A DNA stretch of 64,000 bases from Carnegiea gigantea (Eukaryota; Streptophyta; Magnoliopsida; Caryophyllales; Cactaceae). Shown here piece by piece: positions 23,761 through 34,187 of this stretch. The stretch lies in contig JAKOGI010000354.1 of NCBI GenBank assembly GCA_029747015.1, forward strand, positions 141,501 through 205,500, read 5' to 3'. The notes beneath the pieces were generated by a model, which saw nothing but the letters and a program-made list of their open reading frames with translations, ran no database searches and was not told the DNA's origin. Numbering within the stretch: the stretch's first letter is position 1; every line of letters starts with the position of its first letter. Both the position numbers and the translations under genes were made by a program.

Positions 23761-25574
23761 AAGGTGTCATGAAGGGCATAATGACAGTAACAATGTTTGG
23801 TCACGATCTGGTCTGCAAGCTCGAAGTTACTATCGCAGGCTGAGCATATGGAAGAAATTAATTGCAAGCAGGCCATGATGTTATGTTTCAAAATTTGTTT
23901 TATACATAGGGTTGATACCCTAACATAGAAAGGGTGATGTAATTGTATGTGGTTGTGGTTTATGTTGTAGGAGTTGCTGACACTGGCAGGCATTTTACAG
24001 CATAAGCATCATTTGTTCTCCATGTTAAACTTGCACTTTGGAGGGTTATTGGTCCGAAGAGCCTTGCTTGTTCACCCGACATGAGTGCGATGTTTACCTA
24101 TGCAAATAGTGAACTAACAGTGGTACATGAACTGTGTCACAGTTCAACCGAAATTAAAATTTTTGGGTGTTGTTCGATTAAATGATAGGATGTCTTTTTT
24201 TTATTTTGTATTTTGCAGGTGGAGTGGTTTACCTACTACCTGTGTAATGTCTACCCTTGAAAGCAATGAATTATCTGCGGGTATACATAGTACATTTCAA
24301 ATATTGGATGAACAATGTGTGCAAACGTGCACTGTTATGTGTATTAGTGATGAATGTATCATGTGTAGGTATTTATAATGGCGTGCAAATAAGTAGGCTC
24401 TGTAATTTTGTTGTTACTGACGATAGGTTACCCATGTAATTGGTTAATGTTGTGCATGCATATGTACTAATTAATATAAACATATTGGCCTTTATGATAA
24501 CCTACTAAATGTCGTTAATTTGCAAAATGATCCCTTCTCGTGCAACACGTGTTCATGTTTACCACTTTGCATACTCATACTTACCTCACATGTACTGAAG
24601 TAGATTGAAATGCAGAGGAAAAAAATATGTTCATGTTCACCTTGGTTATTTGCAGTTGAAGAGGAGGTATACCATGTATACTAGGGGGTGGGTGTTGGTA
24701 AGACATTATGGTGTAGTAAAATACATATCTTATACTCTGTATGGTAGCAGTCTATGCTCATGTACGGATTCGCACATTGTACATGTTCCTTTCATGTCAT
24801 CATGATTTATTAAACGGATAGATTACTGTACTAACCACTCCAATATTATCAACCAACAACATATAGTTTGTTCTAGGGCCTGCTTCTCCTTTATAATGAA
24901 ATGTACCTAAATGACAAGTGGTATATATGATGTTTACCACAGAATCTATCGAAGTATACTAAGGTAGACCAATATGTAACCTAATGTAAGTATAGTGGCT
25001 CTAAAAACTAGGTTGATATACTTCTCTTCGTGGGGTAGGGGGAATTGCATGAAAGGGTACTTGTGAGTCTGAAGGTTAACTTAAGTACAATAACATTGAA
25101 GTGCACACTTGTAAACCAAGCAACTACATCAATGTAGACTATGTAACTGACAATGGAACATACACATAATGTGAAGGAAATGTTTGCGCCAAATAAGACC
25201 ACCTAAGAGAAAGTTGAATTATGAAGTACTAAGCGTATGCGTAAGCAACACCTCCACACAGTCCACCAACAGCCGTCATAATTGTTTATGTTGCATCATT
25301 ACCAAACTTCCTAAAGATATATAAGAAATGTATGACACATTGGCATGAGTAATATACATAATGGCATAACTCTATCTTTTCCAGCTATGAATATAGACAT
25401 AAAGTGGAAATGTTATTCAACATAAAACAATGCAAATTTTACATTCACTATGAAAGTGGTGTGCAAGGGATCGAACTTATGTGGCACCAAGAACACTTTT
25501 GATGACTCTTATAAGAGACAAACAGCACCAACAAAGCTGATGTGCCATGTAAAACCATGGTTCATTCTAGTTAT

Positions 25575-25775
25575 TCAGAAGATCTCTCTCGCATTTTCAT
25601 CCTTACTGTTGCCACTTGCCTCAGCCTCTAATGATACTGACGGACTAGTGGTGGAATTATCCTCGTCCTCCTCCAAAGCATCAAAAGGATTGCTATCATC
25701 ATTGCTGCTGGAACTTAAATCACTCACATATGTCACTTCATTCTAAAGGCTTCTACGACGGTTATGTAACTCCAT
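25575..25775 (-). pseudogene. Acidic Ser-rich coding remnant inside the Mutator-like element
   Basis: On - an ATG frame MELHNRRRSL meets a TAG, then continues NEVTYVSDLSSSSNDDSN, PFDALEEDEDNSTTSPS and SLEAEASGNSKDENAREIF before a stop. The composition (Asp/Glu/Ser) looks protein-like rather than random, but no domain is recognised. It points toward the + strand remnant at 23053, a convergent layout. It could be captured host sequence, a second element gene or chance. Confidence 0.3.
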
Positions 25776-25906
25776 TGTGTAGCATGCAAAAGACAACAAA
25801 TATCGTCACGTACCAACTGTAACATGTACTACTAGAACTATGACATGTATTTATTCACTTATCTCATTCAGTATTGAAAACGGCTTCCACAACTTAGGTT
25901 CTATAT

Positions 25907-26487
25907 CTGTTGACCAACTAATGACAAGAGGTACAACTGGGTATACCTCTATTGAAACTATAGTAAACACAATGGGGTTTCCAAACATCCACATATCTAA
26001 TCCACCCCAATCATGACACCGCAAGTTAGATGTCATCATTAATTTTGACACCAACTTGGGTATTGTTTCTATTTACCAACTAATCACAAGAGGTACAGTT
26101 GGGTATACCTCTATTGAAACTATGGTAAACACAATGTAATTTCCAAAGATCCACATATCTAATCTGCCCCAACTACAATACTGCAACTTAGATGTAAAGA
26201 TTAATTTTCACAAGGACATCCTTTGCATCTATTTACTAACTAATCAAAAGAGCTACAACTAGTTATACCTCTACTCAAACTATGATAAACACAATGGAGT
26301 TTTCAAACATCCACATATTTAATCTACGCCACTTATAACACTGCAAGTTAGATGCCATCATTAATTTTGACGCCTACATTCTTTGTTTCTATTTACCAAT
26401 TAATCACAAGATGTAAATCTAGGTAAACCTCTATTGAAACCATGGTAAACACAATACGGTTTCCAAACATCCACATATCTAGCCCAT
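25907..26487. repeat. ~160-bp tandem repeat, about 3.6 copies
   Basis: The block ACCAACTAATCACAAGAGGTAC... recurs at 25913, 26075, 26235 and 26395 (spacings 162, 160, 160). Each unit also contains TATACCTCTATTGAAACTAT and a CCACATATCTAATC block. It sits just inside the right inverted repeat of the Mutator-like element, a place where such elements often carry subterminal repeats. Confidence 0.85.
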
Positions 26488-26554
26488 TTCCCGGTCTCCC
26501 TTGACACAACATCAACCCAAAAACCTCAATTCACATGAAACCATTCCATTCCCA

Positions 26555-27150
26555 GAAATTTCACAATTACAAACCACAAAAGGCATCCACAACTCCAACC
26601 TTTAATGCACCCCAACAAGATTTTCGAAATTCATTACAAGATTCAGGGATTGACAATCACTCACCTCCAATTCAATCTTAATAGACCCGTTTAAGGGCTA
26701 AATGGCATAGTTTTGGAGATGCTTTGCCATCTCATTCTACTCTTCCTGTGGATTCCTTGTACCTCGTCACCAGCACTCGATCCCCCTCTTCATCTACCTC
26801 GCTACTGCTGCTCCTCTTCTTCCTCACTTTCTTTGCTGCTCTTCTTCTTCCTCCCTTTCTCTCTCTTCTGTGCCCTATTATTGCTCTATACCGTGCTACT
26901 TGTGAATGGGAATAAAAAGTTTGAGTTTCTCATGCACGAAGTGCTTCGCTCTTTGTGTCAAACTAAGCCCCCCACTTAATGATGGGCATTTTGGTGATTC
27001 AATTTTACATTGGAATTTTCCTCACTTGGTTTTCCCTCCAAATCCAACATTAAGTTATTGTAAAAAAAATAAATAAAAAAAAATGAGTTCATTGGGGTTC
27101 ATTCAATGTATGACCAACATGCTTGTAAATTTCCCTTTCCATTTTCTCCC
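26555..27150 (-). repeat. Right long terminal inverted repeat of the Mutator-like element
   Basis: Inverse of 21645-22245; includes the CCCCCCACTTAATGATGGGCA block near 26969 and the ATCCAACATTAAGTTATTG block near 27044. The Leu/Ser-rich open frames at 26713-26979 arise from the pyrimidine-rich strand and are not credible genes. Confidence 0.75.
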
Positions 27151-27320
27151 TCCTATACTCCTTTGTCTTCTTTTCCTCACAACGACCGTCTCATAGAAGA
27201 TCTATTTTCCACAACAACAAAAAATGGTGAAGACTTTTGAAGCTCGGTTACAAATCTCCTAAACTCTTCATCTTATAAGAAGCCCAACCAAATTTTATAC
27301 TCCATAAATGAAACCACGAC

Positions 27321-27691
27321 TAAGGCTCTGTTCTATGTTACGTTTTGAGAATTTAGCTAAGAGCTCACATTTCCTTACAGGTTCTTATATCTTCTTACAG
27401 CTCCTTACATTATTAACATGACCCTTACATCTTCTTACATTTTTTTACATCTCCGTACATCTCTTTACATCTTCTTACATCCCATATAGATTTTCTATAA
27501 CATTCAACAACTCATTATATCTATCCTTACATCTTCTTACAGCTCCTTAATCTTCTTACAACTCCTTCCATCTTCTTACAGCTCCTTGCATCTTCTTATA
27601 GCTCCTTACATCTTCTTATAGCTCCTTACAGCTCATTACATTATCTTACAGCTTACAGCTGTATCTTATCGCGAAATAGAACATGCCCTAA
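27321..27691. mobile_element. Tourist-like MITE (365 bp) built of TCTTACAGCTCC repeats
   Basis: The element 27324-27688 starts GGCTCTGTTCTATGTTACG and the inverse of its end reads GGGCATGTTCTATTTCGCG. TAA flanks both sides (27321-27323 and 27689-27691). The interior is an irregular array of a ~17-base unit, (C)TTACATCTTCTTACAGCTC, repeated more than a dozen times. It is non-coding. Confidence 0.7.
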
Positions 27692-28192
27692 TTTGCATCA
27701 GACTTTCTTGAGACTAGAAATTTTCTGTCTATCATCCTTCAAATTCCAATCCTTGATCCATGAGTTGAAGCATCACCCTTACCAGTGTTCTCCTCCTCTT
27801 CCCCTAAAATTATTGAGTCTTCACGAAAATGCAATAAAAGAAAATTTTGGTAAAAATGAATTCACAAAAAGCAAGCACCATCGTCAGTTCTGGCTTTATG
27901 CTAGCGAGCTAAGCATGCCGGTTCAAGAGCCCTCCACCCTTTTGTTAACTGTGTTCCCTGAAGAGAGAGAGTTGTCGAATTGGATGGGCGGAAAATTAAA
28001 TTTTAAGACGACCATTCATGCAAAGGATGTCCAACATGGTCATGTGGGTGCAGAAGAAAGAATGAAAAAGGAAGTGGCTATGGTGATGCAAGCCATATGT
28101 ATAATGTATACGCAGGTCAAAGCTTTGCTTTTGGTGTTCATTAAGCACTGAATTGTTTGAAAGGGAAAGCAAGAAGGGAAGAGACAAATTGA
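27692..28192. other. Spacer between two MITEs, no supported gene
   Basis: The longest open frame (27693-28151, +) begins at a TTG, lacks recognisable domains and is flanked by MITEs, so I do not call it a gene. Confidence 0.35.
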
Positions 28193-28540
28193 GATGGGAA
28201 TAGACATGGAAAAATTGATCCAAGACGCAAACTCAAGTCGAACGACATGGATTCATACCCGATCCGACATCCAAAATATGCTCATCCGAAAGTGGACCTG
28301 AAATCCTAATTGATCTGAATTGAACCATACCAAACCCGAAATTTTCTACAAAGTTGCTTGTTTTTGCAAAACAAGTGTATTGGACCAAAAATTGATTGAT
28401 CAGAAAACGATCCGATCCGAAGTTTACCCAACTCAAACCAAACAGACCCAAAATGTCACTTCATCCAAAACATGACTCGATCGAACTTAACCCGATCCGT
28501 ATCCGAATCGAATGACCTATTTACCAGGTCTAAATGGGAA
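28193..28540. mobile_element. hAT-type MITE (332 bp) with 8-bp duplication
   Basis: The element 28201-28532 begins TAGACATGG and ends CCAGGTCTA (inverse TAGACCTGG). GATGGGAA (28193-28200) and AATGGGAA (28533-28540) form an 8-bp target duplication with one mismatch, the hAT length. The interior is full of CCGATCCGA/TCCGAATCGA motifs. Confidence 0.75.
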
Positions 28541-28617
28541 TCAATGGATATATAGGAGCTAGGGAGGAAATCATGTTGACTGTGTCAATATATGATTTTG
28601 GAATTGAACATTTAGAA

Positions 28618-30055
28618 TGAGGCCCTATTCTTTTTAGTGGGCAATGATGGGTGTGGGATGGGTGAGTGTGGAAAAGGGGGGAAGGAGTGGGTGAGAGTTG
28701 GTAAGAGCGGTATTTTTTTTAAAGTGTGGGAAAGGGGGGAATGAGTGGGTGAAAGTGGGCAGGAATTGAAAGGAGTTGAATGAAGTTGGAGAGTTAGTTT
28801 AAGTTATATATTTTTGTATTTTAATGTAGTTTTTTTATTTATGATAGTAAGTAACGATCTTTAAATTAAATTTTGAAGAGAAAAAAATTTATTTATGTGT
28901 TTAGCCGGTTACAAAATATTGTTTGATGGTCGTTGTTGCCCCCCAAAAAATTTAAATTTTCGTAAATGAGTTGAATCAGTTGTGGATGTTAATTTTTGTT
29001 GTATATTTCCGAAATTTGTTAATTTTCACCGAAATTTAAAGTTGAATATCGTATTATACGTTGCGTAAATATGGTTTATTTTGGTTGGGTTACGATTAAT
29101 TGATTGTTGAACTGAAAATTACATAGACAATTTTCATTTTTTGTGTGCAAATTAATTATTCACATTTTGCGACATTTTTGCACTGTCTGACTGAAATTGG
29201 ACGTTACTATTCCTCAATTCTTAATTACGTTAACGATACCGATGAAATTAGTTTGAAATTCGAAATCAGATATCACCAAAAATATTATCCGAACGCAATC
29301 TTATTATATCCAATTGTAATCCACAAATCCAATAAGAACATGACATGTGTCATGTATCTGTCTAATGAATATTCGGTTTCATATTAAATTAGTGAAATTA
29401 TTACTTCACTTTCTATCACCAACAACAAATGTTCATCTCACAACGTAAACGATTACCATTACTTTTACAACCGTTAACATTTATAACATCCGTTAGTTCT
29501 ATCGCGAACACCGAATAAAAACATTTGCATTTTGTGTCACGATTTATGATGGCCGGAAAATAATGTGTTACATATACCACAACAACAATCCACGTGTTGA
29601 TGACGCATAATAAATTTCGAAATCAACGAAAAACCATTTCTAACCACCTGTTCCATATAAAAATTAAACTGAAAACATCTACCACTCACGAATAACTAAC
29701 ATTTGCTTATCAACGCAAAAATTAAAAAATACAAAAATTACCATTTCGTTAATACGTACAACATAAATAATTTCATGTACAATTTATGGTACAACTTATA
29801 AATATTCCAATAACATCTGAAAAATAAATAAAACTTTTCATAATCGGTATCAGACTATTCGGACGTACAATTATATCAATTATAAGAGTTTTCAAACTAT
29901 GCCAAATAGTAATTATAGGTAAAAGTGGGTGAGAGTAGAAAAAAGTGGTATTTTTGTTTAAGTGTGAAAAAGAGTGGGAAGAGGGAGGAAGGAGTGGGTG
30001 GATATAGGAAAGAGTGGATTGAGTTCATTAAATCATGAAAAGAACAGGGACCTTA
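28618..30055. mobile_element. 1.4-kb Tourist-like non-autonomous element
   Basis: 28621-30052 starts GGCCCTATTCTTTTTAGTG and the inverse of its end reads GGTCCCTGTTCTTTTCATG. The flanking triplets are TGA (28618-28620) and TTA (30053-30055), one mismatch. Near both ends a GTGGGTGAGAGT...GTGGTATTTTT...GTGTG block occurs in the same orientation (about 28688-28790 and 29926-30020). The middle (28800-29920) is AT-rich; its 80-codon open frame at 29145-29387 has no recognisable domain. Confidence 0.6.
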
Positions 30056-30153
30056 GTTAAGATAATGTTCAATTTCCAAATTGACATGCACGTGTCTTTA
30101 TTTGCCCGCTTATCTACTTCTTCTTGGTCTCTGTGTGAAGCAGATGTTGTTTG

Positions 30154-30156
30154 TTA
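30154..30156. repeat. TTA target duplication, left
   Basis: Directly before GAGCAGGCCC; repeated at 34761-34763. Confidence 0.8.
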
Positions 30157-30304
30157 GAGCAGGCCCAACGCAAGTCGCGCGGGTCGTGAAAAAGGCAGGC
30201 GGGAGGGGAGAGGCATCCTGTGGGCCTGCACCGTGTGGCCCGCGGGACTGGGCTCGGCGAGGGGCTCGTGGACGCGAGAGGCCCGCATCTCTTTTTTTTT
30301 TTTT

Positions 30305-30351
30305 GTCTGGTAGTGGAATCAAAACGACGCCGTTTTGATTCCGGGCCAGAC
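30305..30351. repeat. Nested palindrome in the Harbinger 5' region
   Basis: Outer arms GTCTGG (30305-30310) and CCAGAC (30346-30351) enclose inner arms GGAATCAAAACG (30315-30326) and CGTTTTGATTCC (30331-30342) around ACGC. The unit lies between two T-runs. A counterpart with different arms is at 20803-20828 in the derivative. Confidence 0.9.
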
Positions 30352-30428
30352 TTTTTTTTTTTGGGCTGTCTGCACTCTGCGCTGAACAAAGGAAAAAAAA
30401 AAAAGGAAAAGCTGCTGTGTTGGGCTAG

Positions 30429-30495
30429 CCGTTGCCCAACGGTGTGCAAAATCAATTTTTCTTGGTTTTGGGCAAATGTAGCCGTTGCCCAACGG
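30429..30495. promoter_or_regulatory. Two CCGTTGCCCAACGG inverted-arm motifs
   Basis: Identical 14-base motifs at 30429-30442 and 30482-30495, with the inverse form CCGTTGGGCAACGG in the derivative at 20912-20925. CAACGG-type cores resemble Myb sites; ORF1 of this element is Myb-like, so these could be binding sites (inference). Confidence 0.5.
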
Positions 30496-30540
30496 CTAAG
30501 TGAATTTTTTTTTTTTTTTGGGGGGACAAATTTGGTGCTC

Positions 30541-30548
30541 TATAAATA
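30541..30548 (+). promoter_or_regulatory. TATA box of the Harbinger element
   Basis: CTCTATAAATA lies about 115 bases before a GTAAGT donor-like site at 30664. Together with acceptor-like TTGTAG before 31377 this suggests a 5'-UTR intron ahead of the ORF1 start at 31395. Confidence 0.55.
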
Positions 30549-31394
30549 CATGAGAAATGTAGTTGGAATTTATCATACACAAATTGCAATATTTCTCCCA
30601 CAATATTTTGAGTAGCTTGGTTTAAGTTGTGAGTAGTTTCATCCAAAAAGGGAAGCAAGTGAAGTAAGTATTTATAGTTATTATTGAATTTAGTAATTTA
30701 TTTTTGTGACTTTAAATTTTGTAATGATATTGACATTAATTTGTTATTATATGTGTAGAAAATTTGAAGTTGCTCCCAACGAAGAAAGAAGTGAAGAAAA
30801 TTGTGAGTTTGAAGTTTATTTTAATTATAGAGAAATATGTGTTGTTTGTGGCTGTCAAATTATTAAAACCGAATAGGATATTGCAATTATTTAAGTATTA
30901 AATATGAAATTGTTGGAAAAGTTGGACAATAATTATAGAGAAACTTCAAGGGTGAAGATGAATAGTTACATGTGAAATTATTAAAGAGTTATGAAATAGT
31001 TAACTTCGTACATGACAAATTAGTTAAAATAACTACAAATGGATGACAAATTTGTTAGAGATATTCACAAATGTGATATAGAGGAGGTGTTGAGTGCTTG
31101 TTGACAAATTAATTACTTATGAATAAATGTAATGAAAAATAATGCTATATGCTAATTGTAAGAGTCGACTAACTAACATGGATACATATTTTAAATTTGT
31201 AATAAATATAATTGCCCAAATTGAACAAAGGAATTAGAAAGTACAGTACAAAAATATGTAATAATTGAAAAGTACATTTATAATGAGTATGAAATTGAAG
31301 CGTGAAATATGGTTTTATAGAACTTCATAAAAATAATTGATAATATAATAATATCATCTATTATATGATTGTAGGTTGTGATTTTATCTCGATT

Positions 31395-32637
31395 ATGGAT
31401 CCTAGCATTCCGCCTTCATTTACTAGTTTTCTTGAGGGAGACGATTCACCCAAAAATGGGGGTAATAGTAGCAGCCCTATTACCCCACCTAATCCCCACT
31501 TGCCTTACCCCTCATATGTGCCGCCAAATTACAACTCTCAGATGTACCAAGTACCAACTGTATTACCCACAACAACCCAACTTTAGGAACCCAAGTGGTA
31601 CCTCAGGTCAAAACCCCCGTAACTACTATCCACCTTACCCCTACCAACCATATAACAGCGAGTACCCAAATTACCCTCCCTACTATCCTCAACCACATAC
31701 CACCCCTCAACCACATGCCACCCCGAATTACTTTTCCGCTGGAAGTAACTCTACACCTTCGTCCACCCCAACGGGATCAATGGTCGGGGTAAGTAACACT
31801 GAGACCGACATTGCAGGGGATGTGGAGGTAGTGGGGGGTGTAAGCATCAGTGCAAAAAAATGGACGGTTGAAGAGGATGAACGGCTCATACGTGCTTGGA
31901 TAAACGTGGGCACGGATGCCGTAGTTGAAAATGATCAGAAGAGGTCTGGCTTTTGGGGTAGAGTGGCCTCCAATTTCAATGAGCGCGGTCCACGCGGAGC
32001 CTCAGAACATACTTGGAAGACGCTAAATGGCCGATGGAGCCAATGCGCCCCACTCATCAGTAAATGGGCGGGTATTATCTCAGAAGTGCAACATATTAAC
32101 CAAAGTGGCTGGAACGAGGTAATGATTCCGGAGGCAGCTCACAAGTTATATACAGAACGTACAGGGAAGAAGTTTGATCTTGAGCATTGGTACGAAATGC
32201 TCAAGGACCAACCAAAATGGAGGGCGATATGTGACCCACCTAAGTCAGGGTCAGGGTCTAACAAAAGGTCTAACCCTGACACTGAAGAGGTAGAAGATGA
32301 AGCTGTGGGAGGAAGTGAAAGACCCGAGGGTCGGAAAGCTGCAAAAAGAAGACTGAAAGAACGGGCAAAGAACTCAGTTGTGGATGCAATCACAAATCAG
32401 ATGAGCATATTAAACAGTCGTAACACTGTAGCAACTAACGCATTCACAAAACTTTGCGACAAAGCAATGGAAGAAAAAGCTCAAAAGATGATGATGAGAG
32501 AGCAAAAGCTTAGGGCCCAAGAGGATAGAGTAATGATGCTTGACACTTCAATGATGCCTCCTGACCAAGCAGCTTATTACGAGCAAAGAAAGGCAGAAAT
32601 CATGCAAACGAGATTAGGGCAGTCAACATCAACTTAG
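31395..32637 (+). pseudogene. Harbinger ORF1: Myb/trihelix-like DNA-binding protein, frameshifted
   Basis: ORF1 proteins bind the transposon ends and help bring the transposase to the nucleus (family knowledge). ATG at 31395 starts MDPSIPPSFTSFLEGDDSPK and stays open to 31586 in one frame. The rest of the protein is in the next frame from about 31560 (YYPQQPNFRNPSG) to the stop at 32637, so a one-base indel near 31558 separates a Pro/Tyr/Asn-rich N-terminus from the domain part. The latter has a Myb/SANT-like region (KKWTVEEDERLIRAW to TWKTLNGRW, about 31855-32040) and a basic, Met/Gln/Glu-rich C-terminus (about 32330-32637) like the NAM-associated domain of these proteins. The total is about 414 codons, a usual length. 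An upstream intron is likely. Confidence 0.88.
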
Positions 32638-32825
32638 TAATTTGTCTCCCTTTCCCCTTACTATAGAAGCGATCTTAAGAAGAATGTGCTGTATATGTAA
32701 CTTTTATTTGCATCTGTTATTGAACGTAGAAGAATTTGTGTAATCATGCTATTATTGTTTAATATATGGAGTGCTATTCAATACATTAACGTTTGATCAT
32801 TATTATTTTGCGCAGGCAGTTTGTA

Positions 32826-34187
32826 ATGGATCCCTTTAATATTGGAAAGATGCCCTTTGAGGTAGGATCATCATCCTCATCCTCATCATCTTCATCAGAT
32901 TATAATGCGGCCATCCTAGCTGCTTTCCTCCAACATCAACAACAAGTGGAACAAGAAATGTTACTCATTGCACAAGTTGCGGAATCAGCAACACAGCAGA
33001 CGCCTTCTGTATCTAGGCCTCGGATGAAAAAGAGATGTATTTAGAGAGATAGAGAAGCTGCACACGACCGCTTATACAAAGACTACTTCGCGGAAGATGC
33101 TCTATACAATGCACAACATTTTCGACGAAGATTCAGAATGCAGAGGCACTTATTTCTCCGAATCGTCGAAGCACTTGGCCATCATTCAGAGTACTTTCAG
33201 TTAAGGTACGATGCGATCGGAAAGCGTGGGTTGTCGCCATTAACCAAGTGCACAGCAGCCATGCGAATGCTTGCGTATGGGGTAGCGGCTGATTGCGTTG
33301 ATGAATACCTAAAGATTGGGGCGAGTACTGCAATAGAATGCCTGAAACAGTTGGCGTTAGGCGTCGTTCAGGTTTTTGGGGAGGAGTACATAAGAAAACC
33401 CAATCAAGCTGATGTTGATCGCTTACTACAAGTTGCTGAAGCTCGTGACTTTCCCGGTATGTTGGGAAGTATAGATTGCATGCACTGGGAGCGGAAGAAT
33501 TGCCCAACGGCTTGGAAGGCATCATTTCAAAAGCAAATTTATAAGGTGCCAACTATTATTCTTGAAGCCGTTGCATCATACGACCTTTGGATCTGGCATG
33601 CGTTATTCGGGTTGCCCGGAAGTTTGAATGACATCAATGTCCTTGACCGCTCACCGGTTTTCCAAGAGCTGTATGATGATCGGGCTCCTAAATGTGAGTA
33701 TGTCGTCAATGGCCATCAGTACAACATAGGATATTATCTTTCGGATGGAATTTATCCGAAATGGGCCACATTTTTCAAAACTATCCATCTTCCACAAGGG
33801 CCGAAGAGAAAACTATTTGCCGAACGTCAGGAATCAGTTAGGAAGGACGTTGAGCGAGCCTTCGGTGTGCTACAAACTCGATTTGCCATTGTGCGTGGCC
33901 CCGCTCGTCTTGTGGATCAAAATGAAATTGGTACAATTATGCGAGCATGTGTAATACTCCATAACATGATTGTGGAAGACGAGCGAGATAATTACGAGCT
34001 TGCATTTGACTATGACGTTGTGGATGGAACAATTCCGGAGCCCCTTATTAATCACAACCACCATCCATGCTATGAGACATACTTTCAACGATCATGCGAA
34101 GTTCGCAACTCCGCCACGCATGCAGCTCTTCAAGCGGACTTGGTTGAAGAAATATGGAAGCGAAATTCCGATCGTCATCGTTGAGGA
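32826..34187 (+). pseudogene. PIF/Harbinger DDE transposase with one in-frame stop
   Basis: The enzyme cuts and pastes the element at TTA/TAA sites. ATG at 32826 begins MDPFNIGKMPFEVG followed by a Ser run. A single TAG at 33042-33044 interrupts the frame, which then continues unchanged to 34184, about 453 codons. Domain order: a helix region RDREAAHDRLYKDYF, a PIF motif MFRRRF-like stretch (FRRRFRMQRHLFLRI), then the catalytic core with IDCMHWE (Asp217), GSLNDINVLDRS (Asp269) and DVERAFGVLQTRF (Glu343), counted from 32826 as if the stop were sense. All three catalytic residues are present. A restart at an ATG downstream (33138) would lack about 100 N-terminal residues. It lies 188 bases after ORF1 on the same strand; an acceptor-like CGCAG at 32811-32815 may belong to an upstream exon. 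Confidence 0.93.

Larger units (their letters stand above)
21592..27194. mobile_element. Mutator-like element with ~600-bp terminal inverted repeats
   Basis: About 21645-22245 and 26555-27150 are inverted copies of each other. Shared blocks include GTTGGATTTGGAAGG with its inverse near 27044, AAGTTGAATCACCAAAATACCCAT, and ATTAAGATTGAATTG. Such long inverted repeats are typical of the Mutator superfamily. CCGTCTCAC (21592-21600) and CCGTCTCAT (27186-27194) are a candidate 9-bp target duplication with one mismatch, giving an element of about 5.6 kb. The outermost ~45 bases of the repeats match poorly, so the exact ends are uncertain. Inside are broken coding remnants on + (23053 onward) and - (25775 down) and a 160-bp tandem array; no DDE transposase is visible. 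Confidence 0.75.

Noticed and set aside
27693..28151. 152-codon + strand open frame
   Set aside because: Starts at TTG, no recognisable domain, squeezed between two MITEs; chance is the simpler explanation.
30110..30615. Several overlapping frames at the Harbinger 5' end
   Set aside because: GC-rich DNA with T-runs gives open frames on both strands; the TATA box, likely UTR intron and ORF1 downstream explain the region.
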